Program-made: the position numbers and the translations under genes
Part shown: piece after piece, positions 18,332 to 26,711 of the stretch
Position numbering within the stretch: position 1 is the first letter of the stretch
How the letters are laid out: every line of letters begins with the position of its first letter
The notes under the pieces: generated by a model
The model's database searches: none
What the model was told of the DNA's origin: nothing
Seen by the model: only the letters and a program-made list of their open reading frames with translations
Source of the DNA: Pseudonocardia oceani
GTDB taxonomy: Bacteria; Actinomycetota; Actinomycetes; Mycobacteriales; Pseudonocardiaceae
NCBI RefSeq assembly: GCF_019263585.2
Contig: NZ_JADQDF010000001.1
Coordinates: 1,116,001-1,180,000, forward strand
Direction: 5' to 3'
Length of the DNA stretch: 64,000 bases

Positions 18332-18526
18332 CTACTGCCGAGCGGGCGGCACGTCGTAGGCCGCGCAGACCGCCCGCCACACGTCGCGGGCGTCGTAGCC
18401 GAACTCCAGCGCCTGCTCCACGGTGCGGCCGCCGAGCTCGGCGAACACGTGGTCACGGGCGAGCGAGGAGGCGCGCACGGCCCCGAACTCGCCCTCCATC
18501 AGCTCGCGGAACTGGGTGAGGCGCAC
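18332..18526 (-). CDS. DUF3046 protein
   Basis: A 64-residue protein of the actinobacterial DUF3046 family, regularly found beside recA and recX. The sequence VRLTQFRELMEGEFG, ASSLARDHVFAELGG and DVWRAVCAAYDVPP is characteristic. Function is unknown; conserved linkage suggests a tie to RecA or nucleic-acid metabolism. The GTG start is set by a TAGCCT -10 hexamer (18534-18539) seven bases upstream, predicting a leaderless mRNA. It ends 50 bases upstream of the recA SOS box. Confidence 0.88.
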   Translation of the reverse strand: MRLTQFRELMEGEFGAVRASSLARDHVFAELGGRTVEQALEFGYDARDVWRAVCAAYDVPPARQ

Positions 18527-18533
18527 GCGGTCC

Positions 18534-18543
18534 AGGCTAGCGT
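18534..18543. promoter_or_regulatory. Overlapping divergent -10 boxes (DUF3046 / CoA transferase)
   Basis: The ten bases AGGCTAGCGT contain TAGCCT on the minus strand and TAGCGT on the plus strand, sharing the central TA. Each ends seven bases before the start codon of its gene (GTG 18526 and ATG 18551). RNA polymerase could not occupy both at once. Confidence 0.6.
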
Positions 18544-18550
18544 CGCGGGC

Positions 18551-19825
18551 ATGACGACGCCGTTGCGGCAGGTGTGGAGCGAGCTCGGCGGCGACCCCGC
18601 CGCCCCGGGCAGGCTCGCGGTGACGGGTCCGCCGGCCGTGCTGCGCTCGGCCTTCGACGTCACCGGTGCCGGCGTCGCCGCGGTCGGCGCGAGCCTGCTG
18701 GCCGCCACCGACCGCCCGGTCGGGCTCGACACCCGCACGCTCGCGATCGCGCTGCGCAGCGAGCGGTACGTGCTGCGCCGCGGGACGTCGCTGGGGGCGC
18801 CGTTCGACCCGCTCTCGGCGTTCCACCGCACCGCCGACGGCTGGCTGCGGCTGCACGCCAACTACCCGTGGCACCGGGCCGCCGCACTGCGGGTGCTGGG
18901 GTGCACGGAGGCGCAGGTGCCGTCGGCGATCGCAGAGCGGACGGGCGTCGAGCTGGAGGCGGCGGTGCACGCGGCGGGCGGGGTGGCCGCCGCGGTGCGC
19001 ACGCAGGAGCGGTGGCGCGCGGAGACCGGTGCCCCGCCGCCGCTGGTCGAGCAGCGGGTCGTCGGCGAGGCGCCGCCCCGGCCCGTCCGCCGGCCCCGGG
19101 TCCTCGACCTGACCCGGGTCATCGCGGGCCCGGTCGCCACCCGCACGCTGGCCCTGCACGGTGCCGACGTCCTGCGCCTGGACGCACCCGACCGTCCGGA
19201 GATCCCGCTGCAGGCCGCCGACACGCTCCCCGGCAAGCGCTCGGCCCTGCTCGACCTGGCCGACGAGGGGCGGCGCGAGGAGCTGCTCGGTGACGCGGAC
19301 GTCGTCGTCACCGGTTACCGTCCCGGCGCCCTGGACGCCTTCGGCCTCGCCCCCGACGCGCTCGCGCTACGCCATCCCGGCCTGGTCGTCGTCACCCTCT
19401 CCGCGTGGGGCGAGCAGGGGCCGTGGGGCGGGCGGCGCGGGTTCGACTCGCTGGTGCAGGCGGCCTGCGGGATCGCCGTCGAGGAGGGCTCGATCGACGC
19501 CCCGGGCGCGCTGCCCGCGCAGGCGCTCGACCACACCACGGGCTACCTCGGCGCCGCTGCCGCCCTGCTCGCGCTGGCCGCGCAGCGCCGCGAGGGCGGC
19601 ACGCGGCACGTGCGGCTGTCGCTCGTCGGCACCGCGGCGTGGCTGCAGGGCCTGGCCCGCGGGGCAGCGGTCGACGTGCCGGAGGTCGACCCCGCCCCCC
19701 ACCTGCAGGAGATGGGCGACCTCACGCTGGCCGCCCCGCCGGGCACCGTCGACGGGTCACCGCTGCGCTGGCCACGACCCGCGCCGTCGTTCGGCACGGC
19801 GACCCCGACGTGGGTAGCGTCGTAG
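18551..19825 (+). CDS. CaiB/BaiF-type (family III) CoA transferase-like protein
   Basis: A 424-residue protein related to family III CoA transferases, which move CoA between carboxylic acids. The C-terminal half begins RPRVLDLTRVIAGPVATRTLALHGADVLRLDAP, split here across the family's usual N-terminal Rossmann motif, and contains GFDSLVQAACGIA and LDHTTGYLGAAAAL, all family features. The first 190 residues look like a diverged second half, so the order is permuted or the protein is a degenerate two-domain form. The catalytic aspartate is not clear to me, and the substrate is unknown. A leaderless promoter (TAGCGT) precedes the ATG. Confidence 0.75.
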   Translation: MTTPLRQVWSELGGDPAAPGRLAVTGPPAVLRSAFDVTGAGVAAVGASLLAATDRPVGLDTRTLAIALRSERYVLRRGTSLGAPFDPLSAFHRTADGWLRLHANYPWHRAAALRVLGCTEAQVPSAIAERTGVELEAAVHAAGGVAAAVRTQERWRAETGAPPPLVEQRVVGEAPPRPVRRPRVLDLTRVIAGPVATRTLALHGADVLRLDAPDRPEIPLQAADTLPGKRSALLDLADEGRREELLGDADVVVTGYRPGALDAFGLAPDALALRHPGLVVVTLSAWGEQGPWGGRRGFDSLVQAACGIAVEEGSIDAPGALPAQALDHTTGYLGAAAALLALAAQRREGGTRHVRLSLVGTAAWLQGLARGAAVDVPEVDPAPHLQEMGDLTLAAPPGTVDGSPLRWPRPAPSFGTATPTWVAS

Positions 19826-19827
19826 AA

Positions 19828-19950
19828 GTGGACTATTCGGGCGATCCCACCGGCTTCTCGTCGCCGCTCGGCCAGCTCGTGGTGCTGATGATGCTGCTCA
19901 CGTCGCTGACGCTGCTGCTGCGCTGGTGGTGGCAGAACCGCAGGCGCTGA
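19828..19950 (+). CDS. Small single-pass membrane protein
   Basis: A 40-residue open frame starting with GTG two bases after the CoA transferase stop: VDYSGDPTGFSSP, then a hydrophobic helix (about residues 14-33) and a C-terminal WWWQNRRR, a classic positive-inside anchor. Its own TAGCGT -10 hexamer at 19815-19820 ends seven bases before the GTG, so it may be expressed from a leaderless transcript. Function is unknown. Confidence 0.5.
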   Translation: MDYSGDPTGFSSPLGQLVVLMMLLTSLTLLLRWWWQNRRR

Positions 19951-19960
19951 CGGCGGCGGC

Positions 19961-20461
19961 TCAGGTGTGTTCGGCCATGTACTGGTCGGCGCCGGTGTCG
20001 GAGTAGTCGAGCCCGGCACCGTGGGCGTGCTCGCGCTTGTAGGCGGCGAACTTCTCGCCGACCTCCTGGCGCACCTCGAGCGAGGCCTTCTGCAGGAAGG
20101 GGGCCAGGTCGTCGGCCTCCTCCTCGGCGAGGTGCTCGTCGTTGGCCTCGCGGGCGTCCTGGATGCCGGCCCACCACTCGTCGCTGCCCGGCTCGTTGCC
20201 GGCGGCGCGGCGGATGCCGTGGCGGATCTCGTCGTGGTCGGAGACGGCGTCCTCGGTCTCGTCCTCGACGTCCTCGACGCGCTTGAGCAGCTGCGGGTAG
20301 AAGAACTGCTCCTCGGCGCTGGCATGGACCTCGAGGTCGGCGGCCAGCGGGGCCCAGACCGCGGCGGCGGCGGTGGGGTCGTCACGGAGCTGCTCGAGCT
20401 CGGCGAAGCGCGCGCGGAACGACTCGTGGTCGTCGAGGATCAGGCGGATCACATCGGGCAT
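19961..20461 (-). CDS. Hemerythrin-like (HHE) cation-binding domain protein
   Basis: A 166-residue four-helix protein. The motif pattern of HHE domains is present: LILDDHESFRARFAELE at the start, HASAEEQFFYPQL, SDHDEIRHGIRRA and NDEHLAEEEADDLAPFL, giving His and Glu ligands for a diiron site. Actinobacterial members are linked to oxygen, nitric oxide or peroxide sensing and to redox stress. It ends with the tail GADQYMAEHT. It is divergent from the helicase gene, 70 bases apart. Confidence 0.88.
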   Translation of the reverse strand: MPDVIRLILDDHESFRARFAELEQLRDDPTAAAAVWAPLAADLEVHASAEEQFFYPQLLKRVEDVEDETEDAVSDHDEIRHGIRRAAGNEPGSDEWWAGIQDAREANDEHLAEEEADDLAPFLQKASLEVRQEVGEKFAAYKREHAHGAGLDYSDTGADQYMAEHT

Positions 20462-20531
20462 GGGGTGCTGTTCCCGCAGGCCCCGGCGTCCAAACGGGAA
20501 AGTGTCGGACCCCCGGCGCATGATGGGTGGC

Positions 20532-23500
20532 GTGACCGCTCTCGACGGCTTCTCCCCCGCCACCCGGGACTGGTTCACGGGCGCCTTCGCCGCGCCCACC
20601 GCGGCGCAGGAGGGCGCGTGGAGCGCGGCGCAGGCCGGGCGGCACGCGCTGGTCGTCGCTCCGACCGGGTCGGGCAAGACGCTGGCGGCGTTCCTCTGGG
20701 CGCTCGACAAGCTGGCGGCCGGCCCGGTCCCCGAGGAGCCCAAGCAGCGCTGCCGGGTGCTGTACGTGTCGCCGCTCAAGGCCCTGGCCGTCGACGTCCA
20801 GCGCAACCTGCGCTCGCCGCTCACCGGCATCCGCCAGGCCGCGCAGCGCCTGGGCCTCACGGTCCCCGACGTCACGGTCGGGATGCGCACCGGCGACACG
20901 CCGGCCGACGAGCGCCGCTCGTTCATGCGCACCCCGCCCGACGTGCTGGTCACCACGCCGGAGTCGCTGTTCCTCATCCTGACGTCGGCGGCGCGCGAGT
21001 CGCTCAAGGGCGTCGAGACGGTGATCCTCGACGAGGTGCACGCGGTGGCCGGCACGAAGCGCGGCGCGCATCTCGCGCTGTCGCTGGAGCGCCTCGACGA
21101 GCTGCTTCCCGCCCCCGCGCAGCGCATCGGGCTCTCGGCCACGGTGCGCCCGATCGACGAGGTGTCCACGTTCCTCGCGGGCGCGCGGCCGGTGGAGGTC
21201 GTGCAGCCGACGATCCCGAAGACGATCGAGGTCACGGTCGAGGTGCCGGTGCCCGACCTCGCCGCGCTCGACCAGCGGCCGGCGCCGGGCAGCTCCGACG
21301 AGGAGGTCATCGGCTCGGCGGCGGGCACGGCGGAGCGGCCCTCGATCTGGCCGGCGGTGGAGCGGCGGCTGCTGGAGCTCGTGCGCACGCACCGCTCGAC
21401 GATCGTGTTCTCCAACTCCCGGCGCCTGGCCGAGCGGCTCACGTCGCGGCTCAACGAGCTGGCGGCCGAGGAGGCCGAGGGCGCCCAGGACCTCGACGAC
21501 CCGGACCGCGAACGGGCCTTCCCGGCGGAGGCGATCGGGCAGTCCGGCATCGGCGGCGGGGCTCCCCCGGTGGTCGCGAAGGCGCACCACGGGTCGATGT
21601 CGCGTGAGCAGCGCACACTCGTGGAGGAGGAGCTCAAGGGCGGGCTGCTGCCGTGCGTGGTGGCCACCTCCAGCCTGGAGCTGGGCATCGACATGGGCGC
21701 GGTCGACCTCGTGGTGCAGGTGGAGGCGCCCCCGAGCGTGGCGTCGGGCCTGCAGCGCGTCGGGCGGGCCGGGCACCAGGTCGGGGCGGTGTCCACCGGC
21801 GTCGTGTTCCCCAAGTACCGGGGCGACCTCGTGTCGTGCGCGGTCGTGGCCGAGCGGATGACGTCGGGCGCGATCGAGTCGATGCGCTACCCGCGCAACC
21901 CGCTCGACGTGCTCGCGCAGCAGATCGTGGCGATGGTCGCGCTGGAGCCGTGGGCCCTCGACGACCTCACGCGCGTCGTGCGCCGCGCCGCCCCGTTCGC
22001 CGCGCTGCCCGACTCCGCGCTGCACTCGGTGCTCGACATGCTGGCCGGGCGCTACCCGTCCGAGGAGTTCGGTGAGCTGCGGGCGCGCATCACGTGGGAC
22101 CGCGTCACCGACACCCTGGCCGGGCGGCCCGGCGCGCAGCGCCTCGCCGTCACCTCCGGCGGCACGATCCCCGACCGCGGCCTGTTCACCGTGATGACGC
22201 CCGGCGGGGCCGACGGCGCGGGGTCGCGGGTCGGCGAGCTCGACGAGGAGATGGTCTACGAGTCGCGCGTCGGCGACACGTTCCTGCTGGGCACGTCGAG
22301 CTGGCGGGTCGAGGACATCACCCACGACCGCGTGATCGTCACACCCGCGCCGGGCGTGCCCGCGCGGATGCCGTTCTGGAAGGGCGAGTCGATCGGTCGC
22401 CCGCTGGAGCTCGGGCGGGCGGTCGGGGCGTTCGTGCGGGAGATGTCGGCGCTCGACACCGTCGACGCGCGGGCCCGCGCCGCGGCGGCCGGGCTCGACG
22501 AGTGGGCGATCGACAACCTGCTCGCCTACCTGCACGAGCAGCGCGACGCCACCCGGCACGTCCCGAGCGACCGCACGGTCCTCGTCGAGCGCTTCCGCGA
22601 CGAGCTGGGCGACTGGCGCCTCGTGGTGCACTCGCCGTTCGGGCGCCAGGTCAACGGTCCGTGGGCGCTGGCGATCACCGCCCGGATGCGCGAGCGGCGG
22701 GGCGTGGAGTGCCAGGCGTCGGCGGGCGACGACGGGATCGTGCTGCGGCTGCCCGACGCCGTGGACGACTCCGGCACCGAGGTCGTCCCCACCGCGGAGG
22801 ACGTGCTGCTCGACCCGTCCGAGGTCGAGCAGATCGTGGTGGCGGAACTGGGCGGGTCGTCGCTCTACGCGTCGCGGTTCCGGGAGTGCGCGGCCCGTTC
22901 GCTGCTGCTCCCCCGCCGCGACCCGCGGCGGCGCAGCCCGCTGTGGCAGCAGCGGCAGAAGTCGGCGCAGCTGCTGGCGGTGGCCGGGCGCTACGAGCAG
23001 TTCCCGGTCACGCTCGAGGCGATGCGCGAGTGCGTGCAGGACGTCTACGACCTGCCCGGCCTCCGCTCGCTGATGGCCGATGTGCAGGCGCGCAAGGTGC
23101 ACGTCGTCGAGGTGCAGACGCCGGCACCGTCGCCGTTCGCGCGCAGCCTGCTCTTCGGCTACGTCGGGATGTTCCTCTACGAGGCCGACGCGCCGCTGGC
23201 CGAGCGCCGCGCCGCCGCCCTCTCGCTCGACTCCACGCTGCTCGCCGAGCTGCTGGGCTCCGAGGCGATCCGCGAGCTGCTCGACCCCGAGGTGCTGGCC
23301 GAGGTGGAGGCCTCGCTGCAGCGCCTCGCCGAGGACCGCCACGTGCGCGACGCCGAGGGCGCGGCCGACCTGCTGCGGTTCCTGGGCGACCTCACCACCG
23401 AGGAGGCCGCCGCCCGCGGCGTGGCCCCGGAGTGGCTCGGCGGCCTGGAGTCGGCGCGGCGCGCGATCCGCGTGCGGATGGGCGGCGAGGAGCGCTGGCT

Positions 23501-25169
23501 GGCCATCGAGGACGCCGGGCGGGTGCGCGACGCGCTCGGCGCGGCGCTGCCGGTGGGGGTGCCGGAGGCGTTCACCGAGCCGGTGGCCGATCCGCTGGGC
23601 GACCTCGTGCTGCGCTTCGCCCGCAGCCACGGCCCCTTCGCCGCGGCGCAGTGCGCGGCGCGGTTCGGGCTGGGCGTCGCGGTGGTGGCGGGCGTGCTCG
23701 ACCGCCTCGTCGGGTCCGGGCGGGTGGTGCGCGGCGAGCTGCGGCCGGGCGCCGAGGGCATCGAGTACTGCGACGCCGAGGTGCTGCGGCGGCTGCGGCG
23801 CGGGTCGCTGGCGCGGCTGCGCGCCGAGGTGGAGCCCGTCGAGCAGCGGGCGCTGGGCCGGTTCCTGCCCGCGTGGCAGGGCGTGCGCACCGGAGCCGAC
23901 GACGGCCGCCGCGGCCGGATGCGGCGCGCGCCCGGGGCGGAGGACGTGCTCGGCGTGGTCGAGCAGCTCGCCGGGGCGCCGCTGCCGGCGAGCGCGCTGG
24001 AGTCGCTGATCCTGCCCGCGCGGCTGCCCGGCTACACCCCCGCCCTGCTCGACGAGCTGACGGCGGCGGGCGAGGTCACCTGGACCGGGTGCGGGCCGCT
24101 CGCCGGCAGCGACGGCTGGCTGGCCATCGCGCCCGCCGACGTCGCCGACCTGCTGCTGCCCGAGCCCGAGCCGGACGTCGCCGACGCCCCACTGCACCGC
24201 GCCCTGCTCGCCGCGCTCGACGGCGGCGGCGCGCTGTTCTTCCGGGAGCTGGCCGACCGCGCCGGGCGCGCGCTGGTCGAGTCCGGCGACGCGGGTCCCG
24301 GCGACGACGCCGTGGTCGCCGCGATCTGGGACCTCGTGTGGGCCGGGCTGCTCACCAACGACACGCTCGGGCCGCTGCGGGCCCGGCTCGGCGGCGGCAA
24401 GGGCGGGGCGCACCGCACCCGCCGCACCGCCTCGCGCGGGCGGTACGCGCAGCTGCGCGCTGGGCGACCGACGATGCCCAGCCGCGGCGGGCCGCCGTCG
24501 GTGGGCGGGCGGTGGGCGCTCGCGGTCGACCGCGAGCCCGACGCCACCCGCCGCGCGCACGCCCGGGCGGAGGCGTTCCTCGAGCGGCACGGCGTGCTCA
24601 CCCGCGGGGCGCTGGGCACCGGGCGGGTGGTCGGCGGGTTCGCGGCCGTCTACCGGGTGCTCCGCGCGATGGAGGACTCCGGGCGGGCGCGGCGCGGGTA
24701 CGTCGTCGAGGGGCTGGGGGCGGCGCAGTTCGCGGTGCCCGGGGCGATCGACCGGCTGCGGGCCATGTCGCGGCCCGACGGCGCGCCGGGCGAGGACGGG
24801 CTCTCCCGGGTGGTCCTCGCGGCGGCCGACCCGGCGCAGCCCTACGGCGCGGCGCTGCCCTGGCCCCCCACCGCGGGCGACACGAAGCACCGGCCCGGCC
24901 GCAAGGCGGGCGCGCTCGTGGTGCTGGTGGAAGGAGCGCCGGCGCTGTACGTGGAGCGGGGCGGCAAGTCGCTGCTGTCGTTCAGCGCCGAGCACGACGA
25001 GCTGGCGGCAGCCGCGCAGGCGCTCGCCGGGGCGGTCCACGAGGGGTGGCTGGGCTCGCTGGCGGTGGAGAAGGCCGACGGGATCGGGTCGCTGGGCTCC
25101 GAGCTCGCCGACGTCCTGACCGAAGCCGGCTTCCGGGTGACACCCAAGGGGCTGCGCCTGCGGGCCTGA
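20532..25169 (+). CDS. lhr: Lhr-family superfamily 2 ATP-dependent helicase
   Basis: A 1545-residue helicase of the long Lhr type, which unwinds DNA:RNA and DNA duplexes 3' to 5' and is induced by DNA damage in mycobacteria. Core motifs: Walker A APTGSGKT (about 43-50), DEVH (167-170), SAT (202-204) and QRVGRAGHQ. The Lhr winged-helix and beta-barrel follow, and a C-terminal domain of several hundred residues (about 850-1545) is intact. GTG at 20532 is preferred, with CATGAT seven bases upstream as a weak -10; ATG 20520 and 20523 are alternatives. It carries long antisense open frames, a result of GC-rich codon use. Confidence 0.93.
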   Translation: MTALDGFSPATRDWFTGAFAAPTAAQEGAWSAAQAGRHALVVAPTGSGKTLAAFLWALDKLAAGPVPEEPKQRCRVLYVSPLKALAVDVQRNLRSPLTGIRQAAQRLGLTVPDVTVGMRTGDTPADERRSFMRTPPDVLVTTPESLFLILTSAARESLKGVETVILDEVHAVAGTKRGAHLALSLERLDELLPAPAQRIGLSATVRPIDEVSTFLAGARPVEVVQPTIPKTIEVTVEVPVPDLAALDQRPAPGSSDEEVIGSAAGTAERPSIWPAVERRLLELVRTHRSTIVFSNSRRLAERLTSRLNELAAEEAEGAQDLDDPDRERAFPAEAIGQSGIGGGAPPVVAKAHHGSMSREQRTLVEEELKGGLLPCVVATSSLELGIDMGAVDLVVQVEAPPSVASGLQRVGRAGHQVGAVSTGVVFPKYRGDLVSCAVVAERMTSGAIESMRYPRNPLDVLAQQIVAMVALEPWALDDLTRVVRRAAPFAALPDSALHSVLDMLAGRYPSEEFGELRARITWDRVTDTLAGRPGAQRLAVTSGGTIPDRGLFTVMTPGGADGAGSRVGELDEEMVYESRVGDTFLLGTSSWRVEDITHDRVIVTPAPGVPARMPFWKGESIGRPLELGRAVGAFVREMSALDTVDARARAAAAGLDEWAIDNLLAYLHEQRDATRHVPSDRTVLVERFRDELGDWRLVVHSPFGRQVNGPWALAITARMRERRGVECQASAGDDGIVLRLPDAVDDSGTEVVPTAEDVLLDPSEVEQIVVAELGGSSLYASRFRECAARSLLLPRRDPRRRSPLWQQRQKSAQLLAVAGRYEQFPVTLEAMRECVQDVYDLPGLRSLMADVQARKVHVVEVQTPAPSPFARSLLFGYVGMFLYEADAPLAERRAAALSLDSTLLAELLGSEAIRELLDPEVLAEVEASLQRLAEDRHVRDAEGAADLLRFLGDLTTEEAAARGVAPEWLGGLESARRAIRVRMGGEERWLAIEDAGRVRDALGAALPVGVPEAFTEPVADPLGDLVLRFARSHGPFAAAQCAARFGLGVAVVAGVLDRLVGSGRVVRGELRPGAEGIEYCDAEVLRRLRRGSLARLRAEVEPVEQRALGRFLPAWQGVRTGADDGRRGRMRRAPGAEDVLGVVEQLAGAPLPASALESLILPARLPGYTPALLDELTAAGEVTWTGCGPLAGSDGWLAIAPADVADLLLPEPEPDVADAPLHRALLAALDGGGALFFRELADRAGRALVESGDAGPGDDAVVAAIWDLVWAGLLTNDTLGPLRARLGGGKGGAHRTRRTASRGRYAQLRAGRPTMPSRGGPPSVGGRWALAVDREPDATRRAHARAEAFLERHGVLTRGALGTGRVVGGFAAVYRVLRAMEDSGRARRGYVVEGLGAAQFAVPGAIDRLRAMSRPDGAPGEDGLSRVVLAAADPAQPYGAALPWPPTAGDTKHRPGRKAGALVVLVEGAPALYVERGGKSLLSFSAEHDELAAAAQALAGAVHEGWLGSLAVEKADGIGSLGSELADVLTEAGFRVTPKGLRLRA

Positions 25170-25175
25170 CCCCCC

Positions 25176-25271
25176 CGTCGCACACCCACCGGCCGGTCGC
25201 AGGGGTGACGCAGCACCCCGACTCCGGTCGCACAGACAGCGGCCGGTCGCACAGGCTGCAGCGTGTGCGAC
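25176..25271. repeat. GTCGCACA-rich intergenic repeat block
   Basis: GGTCGCACAG occurs at 25226-25235 and 25245-25254, with related CGTCGCACAC near 25178 and GGTCGCAGG near 25194. The last copy forms a hairpin with TGTGCGAC (arms 25246-25253 and 25264-25271) that could terminate lhr transcription. The same words occur near 15881. Confidence 0.5.
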
Positions 25272-25359
25272 GAGCCGGTGGGGCTGCGACCGCGGGGCCG
25301 GGACCCCTCCCGTCCCCGTGCGGCACACTTCCGCTGACGGAGGCGGACGAGGAGGCGGT

Positions 25360-26016
25360 ATGCGGGCCGGTCCCGGTGACGAGACCCCGGCGCAGCGGCG
25401 TCGGCGGCGCGAGGAGGAGCGCCGCAGGCGGCAGGAGGAGGCGCGGCGGCGTCAGGAGCAGCGGGAGGACGCGAGCGACGCCGTCGACGGGGCGGCGGAC
25501 GTCGTCGAGGCCGGGTCGGGCCTGGGGGTGCCCATCGGTCTGGGCCGCGGCGGGGGCCGCACGTCCGGCGGGCGCTCCGACGGGGGCGGCGGCGGGTGGG
25601 GCTGCGACGGCTGGGGCGGCGGCGGGGGTTCCCGCGGGTCCGGCTCGTCGGGCGGCGGAGAGGGTCGCGGCGGCGGGAGCGGCGCCGGATGGGGCTGCGG
25701 GGGCGGGTCCGGCGGGCGCTCGGGGGGCGGTGGATGCGACGGATGCGACTGCAACCTCTCGCTGCTCGCGATCACCCGGCTCTCGACCCTGCTCCTGCTG
25801 GCCGCGGCCGTGCTGCCCGACCGCGGCGGCGGCGCGCTGGCCCGAGGCCTGATCCGGCTCTACCGGCGCCGGATCACCCGGTTCACCCCCCGCTGCCCCT
25901 CGACGCCGAGCTGCAGCGCCTTCGCCCTGGCCGCCGTGCAGGAGCGCGGCGCGCGCCGCGGCCTCGTGGCCGCCGCCCGCCGGATCCGCGACTGCGGCAC
26001 GACCGGGGCGGCGTGA
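25360..26016 (+). CDS. yidD: YidD-type membrane protein insertion factor with long Arg/Gly/Cys-rich N-terminus
   Basis: A 218-residue protein whose C-terminus (about 160-212) is a YidD domain: GLIRLYRRRITRF, TPRCPSTPSCSAFAL and ARRIRDC. YidD, normally 70-110 residues, assists YidC-dependent insertion of membrane proteins. Here it is preceded by a charged helix (11-36, Arg and Glu), a glycine-rich region (57-125) with isolated Trp-Gly-Cys, the cluster CDGCDC at 126-131, and one hydrophobic segment (133-153). The ATG has a strong GAGGAGG upstream. This gene is far from oriC-type rnpA-yidC neighbours, but a second YidC is encoded at 32978-33886. Confidence 0.8.
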   Translation: MRAGPGDETPAQRRRRREEERRRRQEEARRRQEQREDASDAVDGAADVVEAGSGLGVPIGLGRGGGRTSGGRSDGGGGGWGCDGWGGGGGSRGSGSSGGGEGRGGGSGAGWGCGGGSGGRSGGGGCDGCDCNLSLLAITRLSTLLLLAAAVLPDRGGGALARGLIRLYRRRITRFTPRCPSTPSCSAFALAAVQERGARRGLVAAARRIRDCGTTGAA

Positions 26017-26045
26017 CGAGGGCGGCACGACCGGGGGGCGGCGGC

Positions 26046-26711
26046 TCAGTAGAAGTCCGGCGACCCGAGCAGCCGCCCCACGACCAGGTCGACGTAGCCC
26101 TCGACGACGTCGTCGAGGCACAGCTCGCGATCGTCGTGGAACCAGTGCGAGAAGCCGTTGAGCATGTCGCAGATGGCGAAGGCGGCCAGCCGGGCGTCGG
26201 GCACCGCGAACTCCCCCGACGCCACCCCCGCGGCCACGCACCCGCGTACGCGGCGCTGGTAGTAGCGGCGGTGGTCGTCGACGACGGCCCGGTGCTCCGG
26301 GGTCAGCGCGGCCATCTCGTGCAGGCCGACCAGGTGCTCGACGCGGCGCCGGTGCAGGTGCTCGAGGTGGGCGCGCACGAGCGCGGCGAGCCGGTGCGAG
26401 GGCGTGCCGGCGGCGTCGAGCAGGGGCAGGTTGAGGGTGTTGGGCTCCTCGGTGACCGTCAGGCAGATCGCGTAGAGGATCTCCTCCTTGGCCGCGAAGT
26501 GGTGGTAGAGGCTGGCCCCGCGGATGCCGACGGCGTCGGCGATCTCCCGCATCCCGACGGCCGCGTACCCCTGCTCGGCGAAGATCCGCGCGGCGGCGGT
26601 GACGACCTGCTCGCGCCGCGCCGCGCCCCGTCTCCCGCCGGCCGGACGGCTGGGCGCCCCGGTGATCGGGCGCGGACCGGGAACGGGCGGGGTCGGGCCG
26701 GGCGCGCTCAC
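26046..26711 (-). CDS. TetR-family transcriptional regulator of the catabolic island
   Basis: A 221-residue TetR regulator. After a proline-rich lead of 30 residues the helix-turn-helix reads VVTAAARIFAEQGYAAVGMREIADAVG followed by ASLYHHFAAKEEIL, pieces typical of the fold. The rest is the helical ligand-binding domain. The GTG start overlaps the acyl-CoA synthetase stop (GTGA), so it is the last gene of the minus-strand operon. A natural target is the palindrome at 28960-28975 in the divergent promoter. The ligand may be an acyl-CoA made by the neighbouring synthetase. Confidence 0.88.
   Translation of the reverse strand: MSAPGPTPPVPGPRPITGAPSRPAGGRRGAARREQVVTAAARIFAEQGYAAVGMREIADAVGIRGASLYHHFAAKEEILYAICLTVTEEPNTLNLPLLDAAGTPSHRLAALVRAHLEHLHRRRVEHLVGLHEMAALTPEHRAVVDDHRRYYQRRVRGCVAAGVASGEFAVPDARLAAFAICDMLNGFSHWFHDDRELCLDDVVEGYVDLVVGRLLGSPDFY

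Noticed and set aside
20462..20531. RecA-NDp promoter upstream of lhr
   Set aside because: GTGTCGGAC followed by CATGAT only partly fits TTGTCRGTG-N8-TANNNT, so I do not claim it.
20382..25328. Very long open frame antisense to lhr (over 1600 codons)
   Set aside because: Its composition is Arg, Gly, Ala and His-rich with no motif, and the opposite strand has all Lhr helicase motifs. It is a by-product of GC-rich third positions.
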